Assembly: GCA_963824935.1 (NCBI GenBank)
Contig: CAWGRF010000023.1
Coordinates: forward strand, 248,001-312,000
Origin: JACCZX01 sp963824935
GTDB lineage: Bacteria > Pseudomonadota > Gammaproteobacteria > Burkholderiales > Burkholderiaceae_F
Length of the DNA stretch: 64,000 bases
Direction: 5' to 3'
In this document: positions 27,046 through 36,009 of the stretch, one piece after another
Numbering within the stretch: the stretch's first letter is position 1
Layout of the letters: the number at the start of each line of letters is the position of its first letter
Translations under genes and position numbers: made by a program
Notes under the pieces: model-generated
Databases searched by the model: none
Told to the model about the DNA's origin: nothing
What the model saw: only the letters and a program-made list of their open reading frames with translations

Positions 27046-28404
27046 GTGCGGGTGAACTCGCGTGACGTCCTTCGCATCGGCTGCGCCGCCGGTTTCTCGG
27101 GCGATCGAACCGATGCCGCCGGACCGGTGGTCGATGCGCTAATCGCCTCCGGCTCGCCTTCAGTGCTGATCTTCGAGACCCTGGCGGAGCGCACGCTTGC
27201 GATCGCCCAGTTGGCGCGGCGGCAAGACCCGAACGCAGGTTATGAGCCGCTGCTCGATGCCATCGTCGCGCCCGTGCTTACGCGATGCATGGCGCATGGC
27301 ATCCGCATTGTCAGTAACTTCGGTGCTGCCAACCCCCGCGGCGCTGCGCTGCGTATTCGCGCGTTAGCCGCCGAGCTCGGCCTTGCACCCCCGCGCATCG
27401 CGATCGTCGAAGTCGACGACGTGTCCGGCGCCCAGCATCGCGCCGAGATCGAAAAACAGGTTGGTCACGCTCTAGGCGGACGAGAGATCGTCAGTGCCAA
27501 CGCGTATTTGGGCGCCGAACCGATCGCCGATGCCTTACGCGCCGGCGCGCAGATCGTCGTCGCCGGCCGCGTGTCCGACCCGTCGCTGACAGTTGGACCT
27601 GCGTTGGCGCATTACGGCTGGCGCACCGATGACTGGGATCGCTTGGCGCGCGCCACGATGGCTGGACATCTGCTCGAGTGCGGTGCGCAAGTCACCGGCG
27701 GCTACTACGCCGATCCCGGCGTAAAGGACGTGCCCGGACTGGCGCAGCTCGGCTATCCGATCGCCGAAATCGATGAAGACGGCGTCTGCACAATCGGCAA
27801 ACCGGCGGGAACCGGTGGCGTTGTCGACCAGCACACGGTCAAGGAACAGCTTCTCTACGAGGTGCACGATCCGGCCGCCTATTTAACGCCGGATGTCGTC
27901 GCGGATATCTCTGCGGCCGAGGTCGAAGAGGTCGGTGTCGATCGAGTGCGGCTGACCGGCGTGCGCGGCCATCCGCGCACCGGAACGCTCAAGGTCAACG
28001 TCTTCTTCGAAAGCGGCTGGCTGGCCGAAGGCGAGATTTCGTACGCCGGCGCACGTGCCGAAGAACGTGCTCGCCTCGCGGCAACGGTGCTGCGCGAACG
28101 TCTGGCCGATGTCGCGCCGTTACGAACCGACTTGATCGGTGTCTGCAGCATCTTCGGCGACGACAGCGGACGATGGCTGCGCGCCATGCCAGCCGGCGAT
28201 GCGCGCGACGTACGGCTGCGCGTGGCGATGCGCCACACCGATCGCGCTAAGGCCGAGTTGCTGACGCGTGAAGTGATGGCGCTTTACACCTGTGGTCCTG
28301 CCGGCGGCGGAGGTGTGCGGACTTCGATTCGTCCAACGCTCGGCACGCTGTCGTGCCTGCTGCCGCGCGAGCGGATCGACGCTCGCTTCGAGATGCTTCA
28401 TTAA
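27046..28404 (+). CDS. AtuA/DUF1446 family protein
   Basis: 452 residues from GTG 27046. Matches the acyclic terpene utilisation AtuA family (DUF1446): LRIGCAAGFSGDRTDAAGPVV, RIVSNFGAANPRGAA, VVAGRVSDPSL and the Gly-rich CGPAGGGGVRTSIRPTL near the end. AtuA proteins occur in acyclic terpene and branched-acid catabolism and are often paired with a small partner protein, which is present just downstream. Reaction unknown. Divergent from LysR, so probably a LysR target. Confidence 0.87.
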   Translation: MRVNSRDVLRIGCAAGFSGDRTDAAGPVVDALIASGSPSVLIFETLAERTLAIAQLARRQDPNAGYEPLLDAIVAPVLTRCMAHGIRIVSNFGAANPRGAALRIRALAAELGLAPPRIAIVEVDDVSGAQHRAEIEKQVGHALGGREIVSANAYLGAEPIADALRAGAQIVVAGRVSDPSLTVGPALAHYGWRTDDWDRLARATMAGHLLECGAQVTGGYYADPGVKDVPGLAQLGYPIAEIDEDGVCTIGKPAGTGGVVDQHTVKEQLLYEVHDPAAYLTPDVVADISAAEVEEVGVDRVRLTGVRGHPRTGTLKVNVFFESGWLAEGEISYAGARAEERARLAATVLRERLADVAPLRTDLIGVCSIFGDDSGRWLRAMPAGDARDVRLRVAMRHTDRAKAELLTREVMALYTCGPAGGGGVRTSIRPTLGTLSCLLPRERIDARFEMLH

Positions 28405-28871
28405 ATGAAGTGCCCGCCACTTCGTTCGCTGTCACCCGAGGACCGCTCTCGGCGCGCGCCGCAGACGCACGTCCGCGACAGTCTCTGTCCCGCTGTGGCG
28501 CGCAGCACACGGACGCACCGGCGACAAGGGCAATCGCTCGAACATCAGTGTGATCGCATGGCATCCAGAGCTGTATCCGCTGTTGGTCGAGCAGATCACC
28601 GAAGCAGCGGTAGCAAGCTCACTTCGCTCACCGGCAGCCCAGCCGAGTCGTGCGTTATCTGCTGCCGAAGCTTTCCGCGATGAATTTCGTTCTTGACGAC
28701 GTGCTTGATGGAGGCGTCAACGATGCGCTGAACCTCGACAGCCACGGCAAAGCACTGTCGTTTCTATTACTCGATTTGCCTTTGGCCGTACCGGCAGCGA
28801 TGACATCACTGCTGCGCGGCTCGAACACCTATGACGATCCGATCAATCAACCTACATGGAGACACAGATGA
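28405..28871 (+). CDS. small AtuA-partner protein, frameshifted
   Basis: Pieces in different frames give the conserved AtuA-associated protein: VPLWRAAHGRTGDKGNRSN near 28487 in one frame, and RYLLPKLSAMNFVLDDVLDG from 28650 in another, ending at 28871. One break lies near 28645; another between 28405 and 28480 hides the start. The full protein would be about 125-150 residues. The final ATGA overlaps the next gene's start at 28868. Confidence 0.65.
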
Positions 28872-29839
28872 CTCCCAATTACCGACGTCATTTCCTTGCG
28901 GCGATGCTTGCCACCGCAGTCGCCCCCGCGGCATTGGCTCAAGCAACGTATCCCGCCAAGCCGATCACTTTCGTTGTGCCGTTTGCTGCCGGAAGCGCGA
29001 CTGATCAACTCGCGCGCGCGCTTGGCCAGGAGGTCAGCAAAGAATCGAAGCAGCCGGTTGTGGTCGACAACAAGCCCGGCGCCCAAGGCTTTATCGCGGC
29101 ACAGGCGGTCGCCAAAGCTGCGCCCGATGGATACACCGTTTTCATCACGACCAATACAACGCAGGCGGCCAACGAGCATTTGTTTAAGAAATTGCCGTAC
29201 GACCCGGTTAAAGACTTTGCGCCGGTTACGGCGCTTGGGCGCGGCGGAAACATCCTAGTCGTGCATCCGAGCGTGCAGGCGCAAAACGTTGGCGATCTGA
29301 TCAAGCTCGCGAAGTCGCAGCCCGGCAAGTTGAGCTTCGGCAGCGGCAGTTCAGCGAGTCGTGTTTCGGGCGAGCTGTTTCAGCAGATGGCTGGCGTTCA
29401 GCTGCTGCATGTGCCCTACAAGAGCAATCCACTTGCGCTGACCGATTTGATCGGCGGACAGATCAATTTGATGTTCACCGACACGGCGACCGGCCTGCCG
29501 CAAGTGAAGGCCGGCAAGGTGCGCGCGCTTGGAGTAACGAGTCCGAAGCGTTCGCCGCTCGCACCCGAGGTGCCGACGATCGACGAAGCGGGTGTTAAGG
29601 GCTACGAGTTGACGTACTGGTTCGGCGCGTACGTTCCTGCGGGTACTCCGCAGCCAGTGATCGATCGGCTGCATGCGCTGCTGACCGCCGCGGCCAAAAG
29701 TCCTGCGACACAAAACTTCTACAGCACGACGGGCACCGACATCTTCTTGTCGACCCCCGCTGAACTCGCGAAGTTTCAAGCGGCTGAATCGCAGAGATGG
29801 GGAAAAGTGGTTAAGGCCGCCGGCATAGAGCCGGAATAA
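28868..29839 (+). CDS. Bug family periplasmic binding protein
   Basis: 323 residues from ATG 28868, with GGAGA at 28858-28862. Signal peptide ends ALAQ (about residue 22). Bug motifs: ITFVVPFAAGSATDQLAR, NKPGAQGFIAAQAVAKAAPDGYT and PTIDEAGVKGYE. No TctA/B genes are adjacent on this strand, so it may use the TctAB pair at 23-25 kb or act as a sensor-type orphan. It is coupled to the AtuA partner gene. Confidence 0.9.
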   Translation: MTPNYRRHFLAAMLATAVAPAALAQATYPAKPITFVVPFAAGSATDQLARALGQEVSKESKQPVVVDNKPGAQGFIAAQAVAKAAPDGYTVFITTNTTQAANEHLFKKLPYDPVKDFAPVTALGRGGNILVVHPSVQAQNVGDLIKLAKSQPGKLSFGSGSSASRVSGELFQQMAGVQLLHVPYKSNPLALTDLIGGQINLMFTDTATGLPQVKAGKVRALGVTSPKRSPLAPEVPTIDEAGVKGYELTYWFGAYVPAGTPQPVIDRLHALLTAAAKSPATQNFYSTTGTDIFLSTPAELAKFQAAESQRWGKVVKAAGIEPE

Positions 29840-29863
29840 GCGCACCTTACCGCCGCATGCGTA

Positions 29864-29881
29864 CGCCCTACGTACAGGGCG
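29864..29881 (+). other. hairpin after the Bug gene
   Basis: CGCCCT (29864-29869) and AGGGCG (29876-29881) form a 6-bp stem with a 6-nt loop, 25 nt after the stop. There is no T-tract, so intrinsic termination is uncertain. Confidence 0.35.
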
Positions 29882-29941
29882 AGCGCGCACTAGGCAGCAC
29901 TAACGAGCTTCGCCCGCTGACGGCAGCTTGCCGAGAGAATT

Positions 29942-29970
29942 GAGCGGATCCGCGCGGAGGAGCGGATCCG
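29942..29970. repeat. paired palindromic direct repeat
   Basis: GAGCGGATCCG occurs at 29942-29952 and 29960-29970, 18 bp apart; each contains the palindrome CGGATCCG. It lies downstream of both flanking genes and could be a protein site or an RNA hairpin. Confidence 0.4.
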
Positions 29971-29976
29971 AGATGC

Positions 29977-30171
29977 CTACGATGCGATCAAAGCAGTCGC
30001 TGGGCCAGTAACACTGTTCCTAAGAAGCTCGCGGCGTTGCTTGTTCGCATGCGGATCAAATCCGAACCGCTTCCAGGTCGCCGCGATGTCGGTCGCCGCC
30101 GCCGGGATGTAATTGAACCGAAGGTCCATCAATCGCGTGGCGCGCTTCAGGTCATCTTGTGCAGGTTTCAT
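29977..30171 (-). CDS. hypothetical 64-residue protein
   Basis: ATG at 30171 gives MKPAQDDLKRATRLMDLRFN and ends TATALIAS. It is charged, without a signal peptide or membrane segment, and includes ATWKRFGFDPHANKQRRE. The frame is open further upstream to 30279. Only a weak GAGGG precedes the ATG. No family recognised; it may not be expressed. Confidence 0.35.
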   Translation of the reverse strand: MKPAQDDLKRATRLMDLRFNYIPAAATDIAATWKRFGFDPHANKQRRELLRNSVTGPATALIAS

Positions 30172-30387
30172 GGCAATGCCCTCAATGTTCAGTGACGCGA
30201 TGTTGAAGAATGCCCGCAACCCATTTATTTCCGATCCTTGCCCAATTCTTACGTTTGAAACAAGGTCGATCGCGAGCACTCACGGCGTGCACGGTAGAGC
30301 GAACTTGAGGCCTGCGCCGCCGAGGGTTCGGCTTCGGCGGTGATGAATATTCACGGTGATTGGGTGTCGGGGTCAGACCCCGATTTC

Positions 30388-31597
30388 CTACCCCTTGATA
30401 CACATGACCTGTTTCAGCGTGTGCACGACTTCGAACCAGATCGGCCTGTGCGGCCATCACTGCGTCAATGTCCTTGTACGCGCCCGGAATTTCATCCAGT
30501 ACGCCGGCGTCCTTACGGCATTCCACGCCCGCAGTCTGCTTACGCAGATCGTCGACGGTGAACTGACGCTTGGCAGCGCCACGCGACAAACGGCGCCCCG
30601 CACCGTGCGAGCACGAGTGATACGCGGCGGCGTTGCCCTTGCCGCGCACGATGAACGAACGCGCACCCATGCTGCCCGGAATGATGCCGAGCTCGCCGGC
30701 GCGCGCCGACACCGCACCCTTGCGCGTGATCCATACCTGCTCGCCGAAGTGTTCCTCGATCGAGCTGTAGTTGTGGTGACAGTTGACCGCGTGCTCGGCG
30801 GTGCCGATATCGCGTTCGAATTCGTCCCGCAATGACTTCAGGATTGCATGCAGCATCAGGTTGCGGTTATGCGCGGCGTAGTCCTGCGCCCAGCGCAACC
30901 CCTGTACGTATTCGTCGAACTGGGGCGAGCCTTCGTCGAGCCACGCCAGATCGCGATCCGGCAGGCGACGGTCGTGCTTGATCGCCAACTCGCGCGCCAT
31001 GCCGATCGCGGTTTCGCCGATCGTCTTTCCGACGTTGCGCGAACCTGAATGCAGCATGATCCAGACGTCATCTTTCTCGTCGAGACACAGTTCAACGAAG
31101 TGGTTGCCGCCACCGAGCGTGCCTAGCTGATTCCAGACGCGCTTGTGATCGAATTTGCCGACGCGGTCCATGATGCGCAGATCCTCGTAGCGGTCATGCA
31201 ACTCGTCACCCTTGCGCTTCAGCGCGATGCCGAACAAGCCTTCGCGCTGCGTGCTGACCGGCTTGTTGTGCATCTCGAAGCCGACCGGAACACGCGCTTC
31301 GATCGCCGAGCGAATCTTGCCGAGCGAGTCCGGCAGATCGTTCGCTGTCAACGACGTGCGAACTGCGCACATTCCGCAGCCGATATCGACACCAACAGCG
31401 GCCGGGATGATCGCGCCGCGCGTCGGAATCACTGCGCCGACTGTTGCACCCTTCCCCAGATGCACGTCCGGCATGATTGCGACGTGACCGGCGACGATCG
31501 GCAGCGACGCGATGTTCTTCACCTGCGCGGCTGCCTCGTGTTCGACCTCCACGCCGTTCGTCCAGGCGCGGACGTTGTTCAGTGCGTTGAGATCCAT
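30388..31597 (-). CDS. rtcB: RNA-splicing ligase RtcB, frameshifted near 30435
   Basis: Joins RNA 2',3'-cyclic phosphate ends to 5'-OH ends using GTP and Mn. Active-site regions are all present: VDIGCGMCAVRT (metal Cys), GGGNHFVELC, LHSGSRNVGK, NCHHNYSS and YHSCSHGAGRRLSR (the guanylated His). The continuous frame runs to 30182, but its last 80 residues are unlike RtcB. One extra base at about 30431-30437 hides the normal end EVVHTLKQVMCIKG, with TAG at 30388-30390, giving about 403 residues. It stands next to tRNA-Gln. Confidence 0.93.
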
Positions 31598-31645
31598 GAT
31601 GTTTCCATCGAAAGTGTAGACATTGCTTGAAGTGCCACAGAAATC

Positions 31646-31722
31646 TGGCAGCGGCGGTAGGAGTCGAACCTACGAATGCCTGGTTCAGAGCCAGGTGCCT
31701 TAGGCCTCTTGGCGACGCCGCA
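31646..31722 (-). tRNA. tRNA-Gln (anticodon CTG)
   Basis: Full cloverleaf on the minus strand: acceptor TGCGGCG with CGCCGCT, D arm GCC/GGC, anticodon stem CCTGG/CCAGG with loop CTCTGAA (CTG at 34-36), T arm GTAGG-TTCGACT-CCTAC, discriminator G73 and encoded CCA. G73 and a weak first pair are glutamine identity features; here the first pair is a U-U mismatch, where U-A is usual. It lies 48 nt upstream of rtcB on the same strand. Confidence 0.93.
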
Positions 31723-31726
31723 GTCG

Positions 31727-31799
31727 TGGCAAACCGCACCGAATCGAACCGGTCTGACTGATTGAAAGTCTGGGAGGTTCACCAGAAGTCAAGCGGCTA
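31727..31799 (-). pseudogene. tRNA-like relic beside tRNA-Gln
   Basis: Ends four bases before tRNA-Gln begins. It has an acceptor-like stem (TAGCCGC with GCGGTTT, ending G-CCA), a T-loop-like GGTTCGATTC and an anticodon-like hairpin around CTTTCAA (TTC if read as glutamate). The T stem, D stem and anticodon stem each contain mismatches, so no functional cloverleaf forms. Probably a decayed tRNA. Confidence 0.35.
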
Positions 31800-31955
31800 A
31801 TTGGCGGACGCGGGCCGGGTCGAACGCCCAAGGCCGCGTCACCGTAGCTCGCACCGCTTCCTAGCAGCCACCGTAGCCCATCGGCTTCCGGCTTCCGTAC
31901 GTCGCATGTGGTCGAAAGCCGCCCATAGGCGGCGTTCAATTCATGCGCGATCTAA

Positions 31956-32354
31956 TCAGCTGGCGATGCTTGCCGAGTGCCTATCCAGTTGGGCAATGTG
32001 AGCTTGATCCAACTTGTGATGTTCACGGGCTTTGTTTAGCCGCCACCACGCGAGCAGCTTTTCAAAGTCGCCATCAAATTTCTCGCGTCTCAATTCGTCG
32101 GTGACAGCCCCACAGACCGCTCCATGGTTGACGTCGATCATTCCTTTGGCTGCAGCGTGATCGCACATCCAGAACGTCTGCTCGAGCTCTGCCCATTTGC
32201 TGCCCCCAGCGCGCGTCTGGGACGTTGAGTGTTTACCTGGCAATTCCTCAGCCAAGGCACCAGCGCCGCTGCAAGCCAGCATCGCTCCAACCGTTAGCGC
32301 GGAAGCGGTCTTCGCGAAAGTAACGACACCTTGCTTTGACTCTGCTCTAAGCAT
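31956..32354 (-). CDS. secreted protein of unknown function
   Basis: 132 residues from ATG 32354, with AGAGGA placed 6 nt upstream (an adjacent ATG at 32360 is too close to it). A signal peptide of about 35 residues ends GALAEE. The mature domain has SKWAELEQTFWMCDHAAAKG and CGAVTDELRREKFDGDFEKLLAWW, with two Cys that could pair. I know no family name. Divergent from the binding protein at 32524. Confidence 0.65.
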   Translation of the reverse strand: MLRAESKQGVVTFAKTASALTVGAMLACSGAGALAEELPGKHSTSQTRAGGSKWAELEQTFWMCDHAAAKGMIDVNHGAVCGAVTDELRREKFDGDFEKLLAWWRLNKAREHHKLDQAHIAQLDRHSASIAS

Positions 32355-32523
32355 GACCATTCCTCTGCATGTTGTGTGGATTGACCGCAGGCATCGTGAT
32401 TCCGCAATCGAACCGTTACAACCGGAAAATTCCACATGCAAAACACGGAAAAGAAGTGGCCGGAGTGTCGTTTGGTTTGCGGGCCTCGGCGCAACGCCCT
32501 CGGACATGCCAGACTAACGGCTG

Positions 32524-34110
32524 ATGCTTGGTCGCTCAGCTCTCCGCTTCGTTCCGGCGCTGCTGCTGGCCTGTGTCCTATCGCTCGCCCAGACGGCTGC
32601 GGCGAAGACCTTGCGCTTCGCGAGCGCTTTCGACCCAAACTCGCTCGATCCGCATGCGCTCGCGCTGCTGTATCAGACGCGTGTTGTAACGCAGATCTAC
32701 GAAGGGCTGGTCAATCGCGATCAAGACTTCAAACTCGAACCATCGCTCGCGACATCGTGGCAGGCGACGACGCCGACCAACTGGCGCTTCAAGCTGCGGC
32801 CGAATGTGAAGTTCCACGACGGCACACCGTTCACTGCGGACGACGCGGTGTTTTCGATCGAGCGCGCACTGGCGAAGACTTCGCAGCGCGCCAGCCAGTT
32901 GCGTGGCGTGACGGGAGTGCGCAAAGTCGATCCTCTGACGATCGATGTACAGCTTTCCGCGCCCGATGCGGTGCTGCCGGAAAAGCTCTGGCTGATCGCG
33001 ATGATGAGCAAGCCGTGGGCGGAAAAGCACGGCGTCACGCTGCCGCAGGACTACAACGGCAAGCAGGAAACCTATGCAGTGCGCAACGCCAACGGCACCG
33101 GGCCGTTCGCGCTAAAGACCTACGAACAGGATCGACGGCTCGTGCTGACCGCGAATCCGGATTGGTGGGGACGTTCATCGAAAGGTAGCGGCAACGTCAG
33201 CACAGCGATCTACACGGTGATACAGGCGGATGCCACGCGGCTCGCAGCGCTGGCATCGAACGAGGTCGACTTTGTCATCGATCCACCGTTCCAGGATGTG
33301 GCTCGATTGAATCGCGACAAGTCATTGAAGTCGGTCGAGACGAGTGATATCGGCATGCAGTATCTGGGCTTCGACCAGGCGCGCGCCGAATTGCAGTTCT
33401 CCGATATCAAGGGCCGCAACCCTTTCAAGGACATTCGCGTACGGCGCGCGGTCTATCACGCGATCGACATCGATGCGATTATCGCGAAGGTGTTGCGCGG
33501 ACAGGCGACGCCGATTGCCTCGCATCTGTCGCCATTGGTCGACGGTTATCTGCCGGAGCTCGACAAACGCCTGCCGTACAACCCAGCCGCGGCGCGCGCA
33601 TTGCTGAAAGAAGCCGGCTACGCCGATGGTTTCGAGGTGGCGCTCGACTGTGTCAACGTTACGTTTCGCGCGGCGGTGTGCCAGGCGATCAGCGCGATGC
33701 TGGCGCAGGTAGGGATACGTGTTTCGTTTCAGCCGTCGCCGAGTTCGATTTTCTTTCCCAAGTTGACGCAGGCCACCGCGAGCTTCTTCGAATTTGGCTG
33801 GTCGCCGGGCACCGATCCGTGGGTCATGCTCAACAACGTCATCCGCACGTGGGATGGCGTCGGCAGCGGTGCGTTCAATGGCGGCCGATATTCGAATCCG
33901 AAACTCGATGCGGTGATCGACGCGATTCGCGTTGAGCCCGACATCGCGAAGCGCCGTGCACTGACCGGCGATGCTCTGCGCATCATGCGCGACGAGTTGC
34001 CGCTGGTGCCGTTGTATCGACGCAAGCTGACCTGGGTGATGCGGCCGAGCATCGATGTCGTGCAGTGGCCGAACGATGTGCTTGAATTGCGGTGGGTGAC
34101 GATCAGATGA
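32524..34110 (+). CDS. peptide-type ABC transporter binding protein
   Basis: 528 residues, SBP_bac_5 family. Signal peptide of about 27 residues (ending TAAAK). Family motifs: FDPNSLDPHALALLYQTRVV, WRFKLRPNVKFHDGTPFTADD and NGTGPFALKTYEQD. These periplasmic proteins bind peptides, polyamines, opines or similar compounds. No permease or ATPase genes lie in the window near it. Its stop overlaps the Fe-alcohol dehydrogenase start by 4 nt (ATGA), so it belongs with 34107-37374. Confidence 0.92.
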   Translation: MLGRSALRFVPALLLACVLSLAQTAAAKTLRFASAFDPNSLDPHALALLYQTRVVTQIYEGLVNRDQDFKLEPSLATSWQATTPTNWRFKLRPNVKFHDGTPFTADDAVFSIERALAKTSQRASQLRGVTGVRKVDPLTIDVQLSAPDAVLPEKLWLIAMMSKPWAEKHGVTLPQDYNGKQETYAVRNANGTGPFALKTYEQDRRLVLTANPDWWGRSSKGSGNVSTAIYTVIQADATRLAALASNEVDFVIDPPFQDVARLNRDKSLKSVETSDIGMQYLGFDQARAELQFSDIKGRNPFKDIRVRRAVYHAIDIDAIIAKVLRGQATPIASHLSPLVDGYLPELDKRLPYNPAAARALLKEAGYADGFEVALDCVNVTFRAAVCQAISAMLAQVGIRVSFQPSPSSIFFPKLTQATASFFEFGWSPGTDPWVMLNNVIRTWDGVGSGAFNGGRYSNPKLDAVIDAIRVEPDIAKRRALTGDALRIMRDELPLVPLYRRKLTWVMRPSIDVVQWPNDVLELRWVTIR

Positions 34111-35240
34111 GCATCACGCGCTTCTCTTTTCCGACCGACATTCAATTCGGCGCGGGCGCGAGCCGGAACGTTGGCGATCATCTGCGCGAACGCGGCTTTG
34201 CGCGTCCGATCGTCGTCACCGACAAAGGGCTCGCCGCACTGCCGGTGCTGAAGAATTTTGTGGCGAACCTCGGTACCGGACTTGATGGGCATTTGTTCGC
34301 CGGCGTGCACGGCAATCCGACCGCTTCTCAGGCGATGCTGGGACGCGATGCGTTTCGCGCACACAGAGCTGATTCGGTCATCGGCATCGGCGGTGGCGCG
34401 GCGCTCGATGTCGCGAAGGTCGTCGCGTTGATGGCGGTGCACGACGGCGACGTCCTCGAATACGCGTGGGACCATCCCAAGGTGCGGCCGATTACAAGCG
34501 AGTTGCCGTACGTCGTCGCGGTACCGACCACCAGCGGAACGGGTTCCGAAGTCGGCCGTTCCGGCGTCGTCAGCGACGACACCACTCACGTCAAGCGGGT
34601 GATCTTCTCGCCGAAGCTGCTGGCCAAAGCGGTGTTTGCCGACCCCGAGTTGACACTCGATTTGCCGCCGTCCGTCACCGCCGCGACCGGCATGGATGCG
34701 CTGACGCACAACATCGAGTCGTATCTGTCGCCCGCGTTCCACCCCTTGTGCGACGGCATCGCGCTCGAAGGCGTGCGCATCGCCGCGCGCGCATTGCCGA
34801 CCGCCGTCAAGGATGGGCACAATCTCGCCGCGCGCGCCGACATGATGATGGCGTCGATGATGGGTGCGATCGCGTTTCAGAAGGACCTGGGCGCGGTGCA
34901 CTCGTGCGCGCACGCGCTCGGCGCGGTGTGCGACCTGCATCACGGGCTTGCGAATGCGTTGATGATTGAGCCGGTGATGAAATTCAATCTTGACGCCGCA
35001 CGCCCCAAGTTTGCCGAGCTTGCGCACGTCGTCAACGCCGGCCGCGCAGAAGATTTCATCCCGTGGCTGATGCGGCTGAAGCGCGAGATTGGCATCGCGC
35101 CGTCGCTGTCGGCAGTCGGTGTGCAAGAGAAGCAAATTCCCGCACTGGTCGATATCGCAGAAAAAGACATCTGCCATCAGACCAATCCGCGCCCTTGTAC
35201 GCGTGCTGACTTCACGCGCTTTTTCGAGCAGGCAATGTGA
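34107..35240 (+). CDS. iron-containing alcohol dehydrogenase
   Basis: 377 residues from ATG 34107. NAD-binding region VIGIGGGAALDVAKVV and VVAVPTTSGTGSEVGRSGVV, and the metal site in ESYLSPAFHPLCDG and HSCAHALGAVCDLHHGLANA. Oxidises alcohols or reduces aldehydes with Fe(II). It lies between the binding protein and the glutamyl hydrolase with overlaps on both sides, so its substrate probably comes from the imported compound. Confidence 0.93.
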   Translation: MSITRFSFPTDIQFGAGASRNVGDHLRERGFARPIVVTDKGLAALPVLKNFVANLGTGLDGHLFAGVHGNPTASQAMLGRDAFRAHRADSVIGIGGGAALDVAKVVALMAVHDGDVLEYAWDHPKVRPITSELPYVVAVPTTSGTGSEVGRSGVVSDDTTHVKRVIFSPKLLAKAVFADPELTLDLPPSVTAATGMDALTHNIESYLSPAFHPLCDGIALEGVRIAARALPTAVKDGHNLAARADMMMASMMGAIAFQKDLGAVHSCAHALGAVCDLHHGLANALMIEPVMKFNLDAARPKFAELAHVVNAGRAEDFIPWLMRLKREIGIAPSLSAVGVQEKQIPALVDIAEKDICHQTNPRPCTRADFTRFFEQAM

Positions 35241-36007
35241 AGCAGCGGCCTCGCATCGGAATCTCGGTGTGCTTCTTTCACGCCGATACGAACCGTCCTA
35301 TTTTCACCGGCAAGACGCTGCAATACGTCGAGCAGTCGATCGTGCATTGGGTGCAATCGGCCGGCGCGCTCGCGCTGGTCATTCCTTCTCCGGAAGGGCA
35401 AACGAAGCGAGGTGACGTGACGCTGCACGACTACGCCTCGATGCTTGACGGCCTGGTGTTGCAGGGTGGTTCCGATGTGTGGCCCGGCAGCTACGGCGAG
35501 GAGCCGCTGAAGCCCGAATGGAGCGGCGACCGCATACGTGATGAATACGAAATCGCGCTGTTGCGCGCGTTTATCGATGCGGGCAAGCCGGTGCTGGGAA
35601 TCTGTCGCGGCTTGCAGGTCATCAACGTTGCGTTCGGAGGCACGCTGTACCAGGACATCTCGACGCAGCAGCCGGGCAGTCGCACGCATCGCGACGCGGC
35701 GCTCTACGACCAGAATTTTCACGAGATCGAATTTGTATCCAATACGCGTCTGGCTGATCTTTATCCGGGAGTCACGCGCGCCCGAGTTAACAGCGTCCAT
35801 CATCAGGGGGTGAAGAGGCTGGCCGACGGCTTCACTGTCGAAGCGACGTCGCCCGACGACGGAATGATCGAGGCGATGCGCTGGACAGGCCCGTCGTACG
35901 TGAACGCCGTGCAGTGGCATCCCGAATTTCTCGACTGGAGAAGCGGCGCGACGCTATCGGGCGATCCCATCCTGAACGATTTCCTCGGCGCCACCGAGAC
36001 AAAGTAA
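35237..36007 (+). CDS. gamma-glutamyl-gamma-aminobutyrate hydrolase-like GATase
   Basis: 256 residues from GTG 35237 (GTGA overlap with the previous gene). Class I amidotransferase fold of the PuuD group: nucleophile Cys in GICRGLQVINVAFGG and the His-Glu pair in VNAVQWHPEF. PuuD cleaves gamma-glutamyl-GABA in putrescine degradation. The next gene is an aldehyde dehydrogenase, which fits a gamma-glutamyl amine or aldehyde route. Confidence 0.9.
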   Translation: MKQRPRIGISVCFFHADTNRPIFTGKTLQYVEQSIVHWVQSAGALALVIPSPEGQTKRGDVTLHDYASMLDGLVLQGGSDVWPGSYGEEPLKPEWSGDRIRDEYEIALLRAFIDAGKPVLGICRGLQVINVAFGGTLYQDISTQQPGSRTHRDAALYDQNFHEIEFVSNTRLADLYPGVTRARVNSVHHQGVKRLADGFTVEATSPDDGMIEAMRWTGPSYVNAVQWHPEFLDWRSGATLSGDPILNDFLGATETK

Positions 36008-36009
36008 GC

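Noticed and set aside
30340..30835. Plus-strand ORFs opposite the rtcB 3' part
   Set aside because: Antisense to conserved RtcB sequence.
35914..36009. Upstream extension of the aldehyde dehydrogenase
   Set aside because: It lies within the coupled hydrolase gene and is not family-like; ATG 36010 gives the normal N-terminus.
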